Assembly: GCA_905181855.1 (NCBI GenBank)
Contig: CAJIZE010000001.1
Coordinates: 1-64,000 of the forward strand
Direction: 5' to 3'
From: an uncultured Flavobacteriales bacterium
Lineage (GTDB): Bacteria; Bacteroidota; Bacteroidia; Flavobacteriales_G; Salibacteraceae
Length of the DNA stretch: 64,000 bases
The notes below the pieces were generated by a model. The model made no database searches. It was not told the origin of the DNA and worked only from the letters and a program-made list of their open reading frames with translations. Both the position numbers and the translations under genes were made by a program. Of this stretch, positions 45,701 through 51,852 are shown piece by piece; positions within the stretch are counted from its first letter, which is position 1, and each line of letters begins with the position of its first letter.

Positions 45701-46660
45701 ACAATTGATTCTTTACCAGCCGTTTTGCTGCCCTTGATAGCCAACATTTGCGGTAATATCGATTCAATTATTTTAAATGGAGGAAGACCTGTTGGTGGAG
45801 TTTATTCGGGCTATGGAGTGGTTGACGATTCTATTTTTAAATCTTCGTTGGTTGTGTTTGGTAGCCACGTAATTACCTACACTTTTGTGGATGGAAAGGG
45901 CTGTTCAAATAAGGCCATGCAAACCATTAATGTTGATACATTACCATTGGTTGATATTGGCCCTGATTCAACAGGTATTTGTGATGGCGCTTCAATAACC
46001 TTATCAGCTGCAGCCGGATTTTCCTCTTACCAATGGAATAACGGCAGCAGCAATGCTTCAATTACAGTTTCACAATTGGGTGTTTATGGCGTTGTAGTTT
46101 TTGATGCACTCGGCTGTTCGGGCTCTGATGTTGTAGTAGTCAAAGAATTTTATTCTGCAGCGTTACCTTTAATCGCGCCAAGCGATACCTCTATTTGTGC
46201 AGGCGATACTATTATGGTTTCGGTTACAGAAAATTTCAGCACCTATTTATGGAATATTGGAGCAACAGCTCAAACAATTGAAGTTACCCAAGCAAACAAC
46301 TATACTGTAACAGTCACCAATACGAACGGCTGCGCTGGTAATTCAAGTTCAATTGTTACATTTTTACCAAGCTCGGTTTGTAATGTTTCTGTAAATGAAA
46401 CTGGAACTAAAAACACTGCAGTAAACCTGTACCCTAATCCTACTTTTAATGAAGTAAGCATTGAAATACTAGGCGTGAAAGGCCTAACGGGGCTAACCAT
46501 TACCGACATGGAGGGGTCGGTTTATTATCAAAGTAAAATCATCTTGGAACAAATCAACAACACCATTAATTTGGATGTATCCACCCTAGCTTCTGGTGTG
46601 TACTTTGTTCGTTTAAGCAACAACGCTTTGGTTAAAGTTGAAAGATTGATTGTGAAGTAG
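36746..46660 (+). CDS. Giant multidomain secreted protein with T9SS type A sorting domain
   Basis: 3304 residues. Signal peptide MKKLFFTLTLFLFTNLLFSQ. In order: a carbohydrate-binding-like region (about 21-170); lamin-tail domain 1 (259-400); FN3-like (437-550); choice-of-anchor-J-like (558-718, EDWLISPFLPL); SbsA/Big-like (719-815); lamin-tail 2 (817-985); second SbsA-like (985-1078); lamin-tail 3 (1082-1245); PKD/Ig-like; cassette 1 (1337-1650); several Ig/PKD-like domains; cassette 2 (2193-2504); eight tandem CxGDS..GCDS repeats (2513-2915); Ig-like domains; and a C-terminal sorting domain (3227-3304, NLYPNPTFNEV, LASGVYFVRLSN). The last directs export by the type IX system and anchoring at the cell surface. 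No protease or glycosidase motif seen; an adhesin or extracellular-matrix role is inferred. Confidence 0.9.
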   Translation: MKKLFFTLTLFLFTNLLFSQVFYDPDGVRIPGDWNAWTNSNGMGGNFDLTKISTGTVRWQSTFQYTGTTGFQGFKFVSGGINPWGNEWRDQNFVVDSLMSMCWSGATCGSQNDSISVTNNKYYTVNFKHNDYTSTDAIFMETSSLPVTMTKVEQTLTTGITPADSVFVGVKLSANPSTEEKFYLRYTTNGFSTSILKEITIASDSGFTFIPAQGNGVTVNYYVFSTTTSNLGGDIDMKTINLINNGGSNYSYQSFQVPKIFITEIADPLNSAASRYVELYNDEDTTVNLGSGWKLGRYTNGNTSPQTPKALTGSIPSKGHYLICANTTTFNTTYGISADQNIGTGGPADSNGDDNIYLEAPNGSVVDFFGRPGEQGNSSNGHYFADGRAERDTAVSMPTDTFIATQWIIALNQNAPSDFDPGAWIGNPTTATPEPTNHVTGLSVDSISFTNATLTWIDADTGSQQPDGYLLIGASSVNTLPTVVDATPIINDLDFSDGLYATNITHIGDTQSVVITGLDAATTYNFEMYSYTNFGNDIDYKTTTPPTLQANTPSLVYDTIHYEGFNNCSVNSFTTYDVLDASDVWTCNSSGYMDMNGFGGSDDEDWLISPFLPLSNYDSVVVGFATNERYDGADLELYFSSDYNGSAAPASANWKKINITFNDQSTSSSYSGWHNYGINDLDSLSGTSGYLAFKYTGTASSSENWQVDDFFVGGTFQADLTSPIVSSVYADTLTEIMVVFNEQVSSATATNTSNYSGVPTISSATLNTLGDSVKLNLSVALTRDDSLIVANIADVAGNVMAKTDTIPFVAPIYIPKTRLFFTELADPKNVYQARFIEIFNNEDTSLTLTGWKIRYYSNANTNFSNVSLTGTLTSKAIYTIASSSSDFLTQFGFSPNRSSGTINGNGNDNYQLVNPEGDVVDAFGVPGELGTSSNGHLFTDGRAERKSTVVKGKEIYDANQWTITTNQNAPADFDPNLWIGNLSATSFVLVTNVNVIDDKTIGIRYSKPVDQTSAETMANYAGLPNLTSATRAAALDSVTLIYATSINGNFDTLFIVGIIDTSAAQDTLVPYQEIIEFNGITDSLIITEIMYNNAGTDTIEFVELYNNNSTSVNLQGLAFADAFDFTFPNFVLSSGGYVAVAVDTAKFKKLFTVSNLFQWDNPSASGSLSNTSETISFINTNNQVIDSVRYDDGSPWDNRADGGGFSLALCNVNGDNTLAASWKISTTYVDSVTFASPGAVNSCPVPITYNLTYSPTNVCVGDSITLFSNASGGSDTITYDWGPSSNISSTIDNFANPKVRINSDTTTFTLEITDGITIINETISVYAGNVKTTYLADTVCFGTGVLLADGSYAIQAGTYSNTLNSAAGCDSIIIHTVEVKESSFAVIQNASTPTIDTIFDGESVWGAPAAVADGVVGWQGVNTHNLYLLQDANFYYLASTAQVADWQSWAFIVNSKPGGGSADSWSRDITYTHNNLPDFVFRGNYNKTANYAEFHEWNGISWSGVGTQASSTTYGILSNGTIELKIAKASIGNPDNIEVQFYITGDQNSHASFDAIPDDQNATAWTNSTTTLSHYARANRKITDLCSSSAVQTFNAYPAGGVWSGRGITNTTAGTYNGSGLTNQLDTISYSVTGGNGCSISFTDTISVIASPIANAGINVTLCSADLPLTLVASGGNSFTWNDGSTNDSLIYILTSDSIFIVEVLNGGSCIDFDTVMVTINNSPTVELGNTIEICLGDSAELNIAAASNTVLWSTTSTDTSLVVSPTTSTEYWVNIMTADNCVASDTIQVNVNALPTLTLPNDTAVCSGVIFGFTAASNGSVIWSTGNQALFSGNSLFTEDTTYYATASNVKNCTVQDSIQVVVSPNPVIQITGKGTIPYSEIDTIQATVSNGSGSYSYDWTPGALLNDSTTALVITVALTSISNFNLLVTDSSSNCSTPASYTTNISGGPLQINPQASPGAICLGDTTQLMANISGGSGTYSISWSPSTNLASTNTGNPQASPTQTTNYYVTVTDGIISLTDSIAVTINSNPSISFTVQDETYCFSQDGVIIPTVTGGLPPYNYSWLSMGNVDTIVGLFSGTYYLTVLDQNGCVDHDSESVASVGVYPRAIQSASNAICQGDSTLLFVNDQLGGTNYEWYTDTGQVNNAFDTTLWVFDNANYHVKIFNSCGTQYSDTVSISIIQNKLANVYDTICNGDSLLFNGSYYLMSGNYSSMTASIDGCDSTTTLNLVVKSAPSVTFIPFSTPPIDGVFEGNTDWNLLASSDGVAGWSGVNTGNLYFAEDSNYIYLANTSAISSWQSWAFAINTKSGGGSSDSWSRNITNTHNDLPDYVFRGNYSVSANYAEFHSWNGTSWANVGTQTLTTDYKINSSGFVEIRIIKSAISYSSSFGVQFYVTGDNNGHSTFDAVPNDQIATAWTSSPTTLSNFANHRQGVLHFDFCSTDTIQQLPGLPSGGTWGGTGILSGSLGAYNPALGGLVDTVTYQIVDAFGCSNSANIYIENHQNSSGSTQVAICNGDSIMLGGFHQFTAGSYLDTLTNSNGCDSILTTVLSIIPGKLDSVNIYICQGDSIMLGWVYRTIPGFYVDSFTTNQFCDSIVITNLSILTLDHDTAVMSVCQGDSAFLAGAWQSGAGLHTDTLGNVFGCDSLAITNLIILTPTITNLNQERCTGDSLFINGSWKHNSGVFYDTLSSIVGCDSFVVTNLIVSSQIVVNQSFDVCFGDSIQINGMYQNFAGAYTDTAISIFGCDSITNTQLLINPIKIDSTSISICSGQSYFVGGANQPVAGWYLDTLSTSNGCDSLVYCNLMVNPIFNDTTLIAICFGDSILLGGKHQITAGLYVDSMLSNSGCDSLRFTNLFVNPIKLLNDTAKICFGDSLFVGGSYQTTAGSYSDTYSTVLSCDSAVSTWLLIDAAQNVTLGSIMAVCADDTAFQITQGLPLGGYYIGNFVDSSGWFNVQGAGTGNFSVTYIVNNPSLCNNSASSMVTIDSLPAVLLPLIANICGNIDSIILNGGRPVGGVYSGYGVVDDSIFKSSLVVFGSHVITYTFVDGKGCSNKAMQTINVDTLPLVDIGPDSTGICDGASITLSAAAGFSSYQWNNGSSNASITVSQLGVYGVVVFDALGCSGSDVVVVKEFYSAALPLIAPSDTSICAGDTIMVSVTENFSTYLWNIGATAQTIEVTQANNYTVTVTNTNGCAGNSSSIVTFLPSSVCNVSVNETGTKNTAVNLYPNPTFNEVSIEILGVKGLTGLTITDMEGSVYYQSKIILEQINNTINLDVSTLASGVYFVRLSNNALVKVERLIVK
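40754..41695 (+). repeat. Intragenic cassette, copy 1
   Basis: A protein-level duplication inside the giant gene: one CDS-type repeat unit (DTVCFGTG..GCDSIII), then a module of about 190 residues (IDTIFDGESVW to SHYARA) that looks like a CBM9-type fold, then a Gly-rich unit (GGVWSGRGI). The same order recurs about 2.57 kb later. Confidence 0.8.
43322..44256 (+). repeat. Intragenic cassette, copy 2
   Basis: Same three-part order as copy 1: DTICNGDS..GCDSTTT, then IDGVFEGNTDW to LSNFANH, then GGTWGGTGI. Shared blocks include WQSWAF, GGGS.DSWSR, LPD.VFRGNY, ANYAEFH.WNG and QFY.TGD. The copies have clearly diverged, so the duplication is not recent. Confidence 0.8.
44282..45489 (+). repeat. Eight tandem repeats of about 50 residues
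   Basis: Pattern CxGDSxxxxGxxxxxxGxYxDTxxxxxGCDSxxxTxLxV. The units begin CNGDS, CQGDS, CQGDS, CTGDS, CFGDS, CSGQS, CFGDS and CFGDS; the second Cys is in CDS near the end of each unit. The two Cys per unit could form a disulfide. Two more isolated units open the cassettes at 40754 and 43322. Confidence 0.85.
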
Positions 46661-46719
46661 AAAGAATACAACCCAAACCACTATTTATTATCTTAAACTG
46701 GTGATAGTGATTAGGCTAG

Positions 46720-47424
46720 CTATTCTTTAATCCAAAGTTTAGCTAAATAGGCTTTATAGTCATTTTCGAGCATGATTTCACACCCAAAGCCGTTGGCCTC
46801 AGCTATATAAGAAAGCATTTTTTTATCTATGAACAACCATTGAAAAGGAGGATCGTTGTTTTTATCATCGCTAACATGGTATTCAATCTCACCATAGTAC
46901 TCAACCTCCTCCTCGTAATATTTCAAATCTTCGGGAGTATCGAACATATAAATAATGTCAGCTGAATCAATATACGCTACTCCGTCTTTGTTCAATAGTT
47001 CCTTTAGTTTATTAAGAAGTTTTATGAAACCATCTATTGTTTTGGAGATTCCAATGCCATTCATCATGAAGATGGCGGTATCGAATTTTAAACCTTTTAA
47101 AGTATAATAGTCTTGACATAAGACACTTTTCACCCCTCTTTCAATCAATACTTCGCAAAACGATTCCGATATTTCAATAGCAGTAACATCGAAACCTTTT
47201 TCTTGTAGGTACAAACTATGCGATCCTGTTCCTGCTCCAACGTCAAGAATTTTCCCTTTACAATTGTCAAGAGCAAGTTGCTCAATGTCAGGCATAACCT
47301 CATAACTACGGTAAAAATATGAGGCATAGTAAGTTTGGTCATCCCCAAAATTGGTCCTAACAGAAAAAGGAAACTCCGTTTTAGAAAGATGATATTTGAT
47401 AATTGATTGCTCGAATACGCTCAT
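46720..47424 (-). CDS. Class I SAM-dependent methyltransferase
   Basis: 234 residues. SAM-binding motif I ILDVGAGTGSHSLYL near 56-70, motif II-like FDVTAIEIS, and IFMMNGIGI as motif IV. The C-terminal part is acidic and aromatic. The substrate cannot be told. Divergent from the sulfide:quinone oxidoreductase gene with a palindromic site in the 98-bp gap. Confidence 0.85.
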   Translation of the reverse strand: MSVFEQSIIKYHLSKTEFPFSVRTNFGDDQTYYASYFYRSYEVMPDIEQLALDNCKGKILDVGAGTGSHSLYLQEKGFDVTAIEISESFCEVLIERGVKSVLCQDYYTLKGLKFDTAIFMMNGIGISKTIDGFIKLLNKLKELLNKDGVAYIDSADIIYMFDTPEDLKYYEEEVEYYGEIEYHVSDDKNNDPPFQWLFIDKKMLSYIAEANGFGCEIMLENDYKAYLAKLWIKE

Positions 47425-47450
47425 TTAGAAGATAGATGTCACTTTTTATC

Positions 47451-47471
47451 GGTGATAATTGTCACAATTAT
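47451..47471. promoter_or_regulatory. Palindromic operator candidate between methyltransferase and sqr
   Basis: Two overlapping symmetries: ATAATTGT-C-ACAATTAT (47455-47471, perfect 8-bp arms) and GTGA-TAATTG-TCAC (47452-47465), the latter close to the Crp/Fnr consensus TGTGA-N6-TCACA. Lies between divergent starts at 47424 and 47523. Confidence 0.45.
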
Positions 47472-47522
47472 AAAGCATTAACAAATTTAAATTAGTCTCA
47501 GGATCAATTAAATTAAAAGATT

Positions 47523-48806
47523 ATGAAAGATAAACAATATCAAGTAGTTATAATCGGCGGCGGAACCGCTGGTATTACTGTAGCATCAAAGCTGAAAAGA
47601 AAAAAGCTAAACTTAAAAGTCGCTATAATTGATCCAACAGAGCATCATTATTATCAACCAGTCTGGACATTGGTTGGAGCAGGCGCATTTAATATGCAGG
47701 ACACCATACGTCCGGAAAAAGATTACATACCTAAAGGTGTTGATTGGATTAAAGAATATGCTGAAGATATAGACCCTGAAAATAATCTTGTGACCATTAA
47801 GAATGGCGACAAGTATTCATACGATTATTTAGTAGTTGCTCCAGGTATAAAAATCGATTTAAGCCTCTTGGATGGTTTAACTGAAACAATGGATAAAAAC
47901 AACGTATGTTCAAACTACACCAATCCGGAATATACTTGGGAGGTTCTGCAAAAAACCAAAAAAGGAGTAGCCTTATTTACTCAAGCGCCAACACCAATAA
48001 AATGCGGAGGGGCACCACAAAAAACAGCCTACTTATCAGCAGATTATTTTAGAAAAAATGGGTTAGCTAAAGATGTTAAAACAGTATTAGCACTGCCAGG
48101 TTCAGTAATATTTGGAGTTAAAGAATTTGCCGACACCTTAATGCAGGTTGTATACAGATATGGTATGATTCTAAAGTTTTACCATAAACTAACCAAAATC
48201 GATGCTGTTAATAAGGTGGCACACTTTACACTTACCGCAACCGATGAAAGCAATTGCATCATTACAGTAAATGACGACGATAATGTAATACATGAAGAAA
48301 TTGTAGGTGAAGCTAAAGTTACCATACCTTATGATATGCTTCATTTAGCACCACCGCAAACAGCACCTGATCTTGTAAGTAAATCTTTGTTAGCACATAA
48401 AGAAGGAGTAAACAAAGGCTGGATGAAGGTAAATCAGTTTACAATGCAGAGTCCAGATTATTTTAATGTTTTTGGACTAGGCGATTCAGCAGCTTTGCCA
48501 ACAGCAAAAACTGGTGCTGCGGTAAGAAAACAAGCACCGGTTATTGTAGAAAACATTTTGAGGTTAATGGATTCAAAAGACATTTTACCTGAATCAAAAG
48601 GGTACAATGGTTACAGCTCGTGTCCTTTAGTTACGGGATATGGAAAAATGTTATTAGCAGAATTTGGATACGGAAACAAACGTATGAGTGATTCTTTGCT
48701 GTCTACTTTTGTTGACACTACAAAAGAACAATACAGTATGTGGTTACTTAAAAAATACGGGTTACCAATTCTATATTGGAACTTTATGCTGAGAGGAAAA
48801 GCATAA
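47523..48806 (+). CDS. sqr: Sulfide:quinone oxidoreductase-like flavoprotein
   Basis: 427 residues. FAD-binding VVIIGGGTAGITVASKL at the N-terminus and a second FAD/quinone motif FNVFGLGDSAALPTAKTGAAVRKQAP. Redox Cys candidates are in NVCSNYTNP and PIKCGGAPQK, in the right places for the SQR disulfide; HHYYQPVWTLVGAG is characteristic. It oxidises sulfide and reduces quinone at the membrane. Closest in layout to the type II/mitochondrial-like group. A single gene with its own terminator. Confidence 0.9.
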   Translation: MKDKQYQVVIIGGGTAGITVASKLKRKKLNLKVAIIDPTEHHYYQPVWTLVGAGAFNMQDTIRPEKDYIPKGVDWIKEYAEDIDPENNLVTIKNGDKYSYDYLVVAPGIKIDLSLLDGLTETMDKNNVCSNYTNPEYTWEVLQKTKKGVALFTQAPTPIKCGGAPQKTAYLSADYFRKNGLAKDVKTVLALPGSVIFGVKEFADTLMQVVYRYGMILKFYHKLTKIDAVNKVAHFTLTATDESNCIITVNDDDNVIHEEIVGEAKVTIPYDMLHLAPPQTAPDLVSKSLLAHKEGVNKGWMKVNQFTMQSPDYFNVFGLGDSAALPTAKTGAAVRKQAPVIVENILRLMDSKDILPESKGYNGYSSCPLVTGYGKMLLAEFGYGNKRMSDSLLSTFVDTTKEQYSMWLLKKYGLPILYWNFMLRGKA

Positions 48807-48832
48807 TCATAAAAGCTAAATACGCATTAAAT

Positions 48833-48871
48833 GGCAAGCACAAAGATCTCCACCTAACTTGCCGTTTTTGT
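48833..48871 (+). terminator. Terminator after sqr
   Basis: GGCAAG / CTTGCC stem with a long loop of about 19 nt, followed by GTTTTTGTTTT. The long loop makes it only moderately convincing. Confidence 0.5.
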
Positions 48872-48981
48872 TTTCTAAAGAGTACTAATTAACAATATTT
48901 GCCGCCGTAAGTAGCTATAACTAAATGAGCGACTTAATTTTAGAACTTAATTGTATTGCTTATAATTCTTTTATTCAACTG

Positions 48982-49012
48982 TTGCTCATAAATAAAATTA
49001 ATCCTACATTTG
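48982..49012 (+). promoter_or_regulatory. Promoter TTG-N20-TACATTTG
   Basis: TTG at 48982-48984 and TACATTTG at 49005-49012 with a 20-nt spacer, the same spacing as the suf promoter. Leads the rplM-rpsI-rpsB-tsf block. A small CCCC/GGGG hairpin lies right after the expected start site. Confidence 0.65.
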
Positions 49013-49066
49013 CGCCCCCGTTAGTTGAGGGGTTATTATTATCAATCCATAAAATACTTTATAAAA

Positions 49067-49522
49067 GTGGATACATTAAGTTATAAAACAGTTTCGGTAA
49101 ACAAAGCAAACGCTGACAAAAAGTGGTTTACAGTTGATGCCGAAGGAGAAAATTTAGGAAGATTAGCATCTAGAGTTGCTATGGTTATTAGAGGGAAGCA
49201 CAAACCATCTTACACACCACACGCAGACTGCGGAGATTTTGTAATCATTCTTAATGCCGATAAAGTTGAAGTTACCGGCAAAAAAGCAGATCAAAAAGAA
49301 TACATACGTCATACCAACTATCCTGGTGGTCAACGTAAAACTTCTTACAGAGAAATGATGGAGAAACACCCTGAACGTGTTCTTGAAAAAGCAGTTAGAG
49401 GAATGTTACCTAAAAATAAATTAGGCGATGCGTTATACAGAAACCTATATGTTTATCTAGGTACTGAGCATCCACATGTTGGGCAACAACCAGCAGCATT
49501 AAACATTAATACAATAAAATAA
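49067..49522 (+). CDS. rplM: 50S ribosomal protein L13
   Basis: 151 residues from a GTG start at 49067 (MDTLSYKTVSVNKANADKKW), matching the family's N-terminus and length; the frame is open 14 codons further up, but that part is not conserved. Typical GENLGRLASRVAMVIRGKHK and VRGMLPKNKLG motifs. rpsI follows 2 bp later. Confidence 0.95.
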   Translation: MDTLSYKTVSVNKANADKKWFTVDAEGENLGRLASRVAMVIRGKHKPSYTPHADCGDFVIILNADKVEVTGKKADQKEYIRHTNYPGGQRKTSYREMMEKHPERVLEKAVRGMLPKNKLGDALYRNLYVYLGTEHPHVGQQPAALNINTIK

Positions 49523-49524
49523 GC

Positions 49525-49911
49525 ATGGAAATAATCAATACACTTGGTAGAAGAAAAACCTCAGTAGTGAGGTTGTACATGCAAAAGGGTAAAGGTAATG
49601 TTATTGTTAATAACAAAGATTTAGCTGTATATTTTCCTACTCCTGAACTACAAAAAAGAGCTGTTAAGCCGTTTGCGGTAACCGAAACGATGGGTCAATA
49701 CGATCTAAAAGTTATTGCTAGTGGTGGAGGAATATCAGGTCAGTGTGAAGCGTTAAGCTTAGCTATTGCTAGAGCATTAGTTAAAATTGACGAAGAAATG
49801 AAACCAGCACTTCGTGCGGAAGGCCTGATGACTCGTGACCCTAGAATGGTTGAACGAAAAAAACCAGGACAGAAGAAAGCGCGTAAGAAATTCCAATTCT
49901 CTAAACGTTAA
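49525..49911 (+). CDS. rpsI: 30S ribosomal protein S9
   Basis: 128 residues. N-terminal GRRKTSVVRLYM and C-terminal KKPGQKKARKKFQFSKR, the tail that reaches the P-site tRNA. Translationally linked to rplM, as in most bacteria. Confidence 0.96.
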   Translation: MEIINTLGRRKTSVVRLYMQKGKGNVIVNNKDLAVYFPTPELQKRAVKPFAVTETMGQYDLKVIASGGGISGQCEALSLAIARALVKIDEEMKPALRAEGLMTRDPRMVERKKPGQKKARKKFQFSKR

Positions 49912-49920
49912 TATTTATCA

Positions 49921-50057
49921 GTGTTTAGCATCCAAATTACCGAGGCTTTTAGCAATAAAAGCCGAGGTGGTAATTGTCTCCTACTTGCTGGGGATCCGAG
50001 GAAAGTGAACACGCTGCGCCGACAGTTTTTCGGTAATACTATATAATACAATATATC
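49921..50057 (+). ncRNA. Structured 5' leader of rpsB (candidate autoregulatory RNA)
   Basis: The 146-bp gap is packed with complementary segments. Hairpin 1: AATTACC (49935-49941) with GGTAATT (49969-49975), enclosing GGCTTTT/AAAAGCC. Hairpin 2: TCTCC (49977-49981) with GGGGA (49990-49994). Alternatively ATTACCGA (49936-49943) pairs perfectly with TCGGTAAT (50030-50037), ending 20 nt before the rpsB ATG; CCGA at 49996-49999 can also pair with TCGG. The two long pairings exclude each other. I cannot match it to a named RNA family. Confidence 0.6.
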
Positions 50058-50921
50058 ATGGAACAACCTAGTTTTGAGGAACTATTGCAAGCAGGTGTAC
50101 ACTTCGGTCACCTAAAAAGAAAGTGGAACCCTAATATGGCACCATACATTTTTATGGAGCGTAACGGTATTCACATTATTGACTTACACAAAACCAGCGC
50201 AAAGCTTGAAGAAGCTTGTAATGCCCTTAAACAAATTGCTTACTCAGGTAAACGAATTTTGTTTGTTGCAACAAAAAAACAAGCGCGTAACATCGTTACA
50301 GAAACCATAAAGGAGACTGGCATGCCGTTTATTACGGAACGCTGGACAGGTGGTATGTTAACCAACTTTGTTACTATTCGTAAGGCAGTGCGCAAAATGG
50401 AACTTATCGATAAATTATTAGCAGACAAAGAAGCTAGTAACTTATCAAAAAAAGAAAAATTAACTTTAGCACGTCAAAGAGCTAAATTAGAAAAGAATTT
50501 AGGTTCTATTGCTGATTTAACTCGTTTGCCAGCTGCTTTGTTTATTGTTGATATTCATAAAGAGCACATTGCTATTCAAGAAGCTAAGAGATTAAACATC
50601 CCTACTTTTGCGATGGTTGACACCAATTCAGATCCTAGATTGGTTGACTTTGCTATTCCTTCTAATGATGATGCCTCTATTTCGATTGAAAAAATATTGA
50701 GCTATGTTGCTGCGTCAATTACAGAGGGCCTTAAAGAGAGACAAGGTATGAAAGATAAAGCGAAAGAAGCAAAAGACACTAAAGACAAAGAAGCTAAGGA
50801 AGCAGATGAAGCTAAAGTGGTGAGTGATAAATTAGCTAAGGAGGCAAAAGATAACGAAGCTAAGAAAGCGAAAGAAGAAGCTACTGCTACTGCTGCTTCT
50901 CCGGCAGAAGAAACAAAATAA
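50058..50921 (+). CDS. rpsB: 30S ribosomal protein S2 with long charged tail
   Basis: 287 residues. The S2 core ends near 230 (LSYVAASITEGLKERQG), with GVHFGHLKRKWNPNMAPYI, GKRILFVATKKQA, and FAMVDTNSDPRLVDFAIPSNDDA all present. The last 55 residues are Lys/Ala/Glu-rich with repeated KEAKD-like units, probably a charged helix. Preceded by the structured leader, followed by tsf after 28 bp. Confidence 0.96.
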   Translation: MEQPSFEELLQAGVHFGHLKRKWNPNMAPYIFMERNGIHIIDLHKTSAKLEEACNALKQIAYSGKRILFVATKKQARNIVTETIKETGMPFITERWTGGMLTNFVTIRKAVRKMELIDKLLADKEASNLSKKEKLTLARQRAKLEKNLGSIADLTRLPAALFIVDIHKEHIAIQEAKRLNIPTFAMVDTNSDPRLVDFAIPSNDDASISIEKILSYVAASITEGLKERQGMKDKAKEAKDTKDKEAKEADEAKVVSDKLAKEAKDNEAKKAKEEATATAASPAEETK

Positions 50922-50949
50922 TTTTTAAAAACAGAAATTTTATACTACA

Positions 50950-51786
50950 ATGGCAACAATAACTGCTGCAGAAGTAAATAAGTTACGTAAGCAAACAGGC
51001 TTAGGTATGATGGATTGTAAAAAGGCTCTTGTTGAAGCAGAAGGTGACTTCGATCAAGCAATTGATATCCTTAGAAAAAAAGGACAAAAAGTAGCTGAAA
51101 AAAGAGGTGATCGCTCTACTTCTGAAGGTCACTCAATGGCTAAAGTTAATGCTGAAGGAAACAAAGGTGTTATTATAGCGCTTAGCTGTGAAACTGATTT
51201 CGTTGCAATTAACGATGCGTTTATAGCTTTCGCTACTGAAATAGTTGACACTGCATTAAACAACAACATTGCTGATGCCACTTCTTTATTAGCTGCTAAT
51301 TTAGCTGATGGTAGATCAATTCAAGAAAACATTATTGATCAGATTGGTAAAATTGGAGAGAAAATTGAAGTTTCAGATTTTGCTCTAGTATCAGCTGATA
51401 CAGTTATAGCTTACAATCACCCAGGAAATAACATTGCTTCAATGGTAGGTTTAAACAAAGCTGGCGAAATGATTAGTGCTGCAGGTAAAGATGTTGCAAT
51501 GCAAATTGCTGCAATGGCACCAGTTGCTCTTGATGAGTCAAGTGTTTCGGAAGAAATAAAAGCAAAAGAACTAGAAATAGGAAGAGACCAAGCTATACAA
51601 GAAGGTAAGCCAGAGCAAATCGTTGATAAAATTGCAATGGGAAGACTAAAAAAATTCTTGAAAGAGAATACGTTAGTGGAACAAGCATATATTAAAGACA
51701 ATAAAATGTCGGTTGGTCAATATCTCAAAACTGTCGATAAAGATTTGGAGGTTATGGAATTTAAAAGAGTTACTACAACAAATTAA
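50950..51786 (+). CDS. tsf: Elongation factor Ts
   Basis: 278 residues. UBA-like N-terminal domain (EVNKLRKQTGLGMMDCKKAL), core with CETDFVA, and C-terminal EFKR. Nucleotide-exchange factor of EF-Tu. Same transcript as rpsB, closed by a strong terminator. Confidence 0.96.
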   Translation: MATITAAEVNKLRKQTGLGMMDCKKALVEAEGDFDQAIDILRKKGQKVAEKRGDRSTSEGHSMAKVNAEGNKGVIIALSCETDFVAINDAFIAFATEIVDTALNNNIADATSLLAANLADGRSIQENIIDQIGKIGEKIEVSDFALVSADTVIAYNHPGNNIASMVGLNKAGEMISAAGKDVAMQIAAMAPVALDESSVSEEIKAKELEIGRDQAIQEGKPEQIVDKIAMGRLKKFLKENTLVEQAYIKDNKMSVGQYLKTVDKDLEVMEFKRVTTTN

Positions 51787-51790
51787 TTTT

Positions 51791-51820
51791 AAATAGAGAA
51801 GCATTGCTTCTCTATTTTTT
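51791..51820 (+). terminator. Rho-independent terminator after tsf
   Basis: Perfect 12-bp stem AAATAGAGAAGC / GCTTCTCTATTT with a 3-nt loop, merging into a T-run. Confidence 0.9.
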
Positions 51821-51852
51821 TGTCTTAACTTTCAGCACAAATTGATTGCCAA

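Noticed and set aside
46661-46719. Weak CACTAT/ATAGTG hairpin after the giant gene as a terminator
   Set aside because: Six-base stem with a long loop and no T-run; not enough to call.
49025-49066. Longer start for rplM
   Set aside because: The extra 14 residues are not part of L13; the GTG at 49067 gives the conserved MDTLSYKTV start and 151-residue length.
50000-50025. Resemblance of GAGGAAAGTGAACAC in the rpsB leader to the RNase P RNA GAGGAAAGTC motif
   Set aside because: The match is short, the rest of the RNase P core is missing and the segment is far too small; I treat it as part of the rpsB leader.
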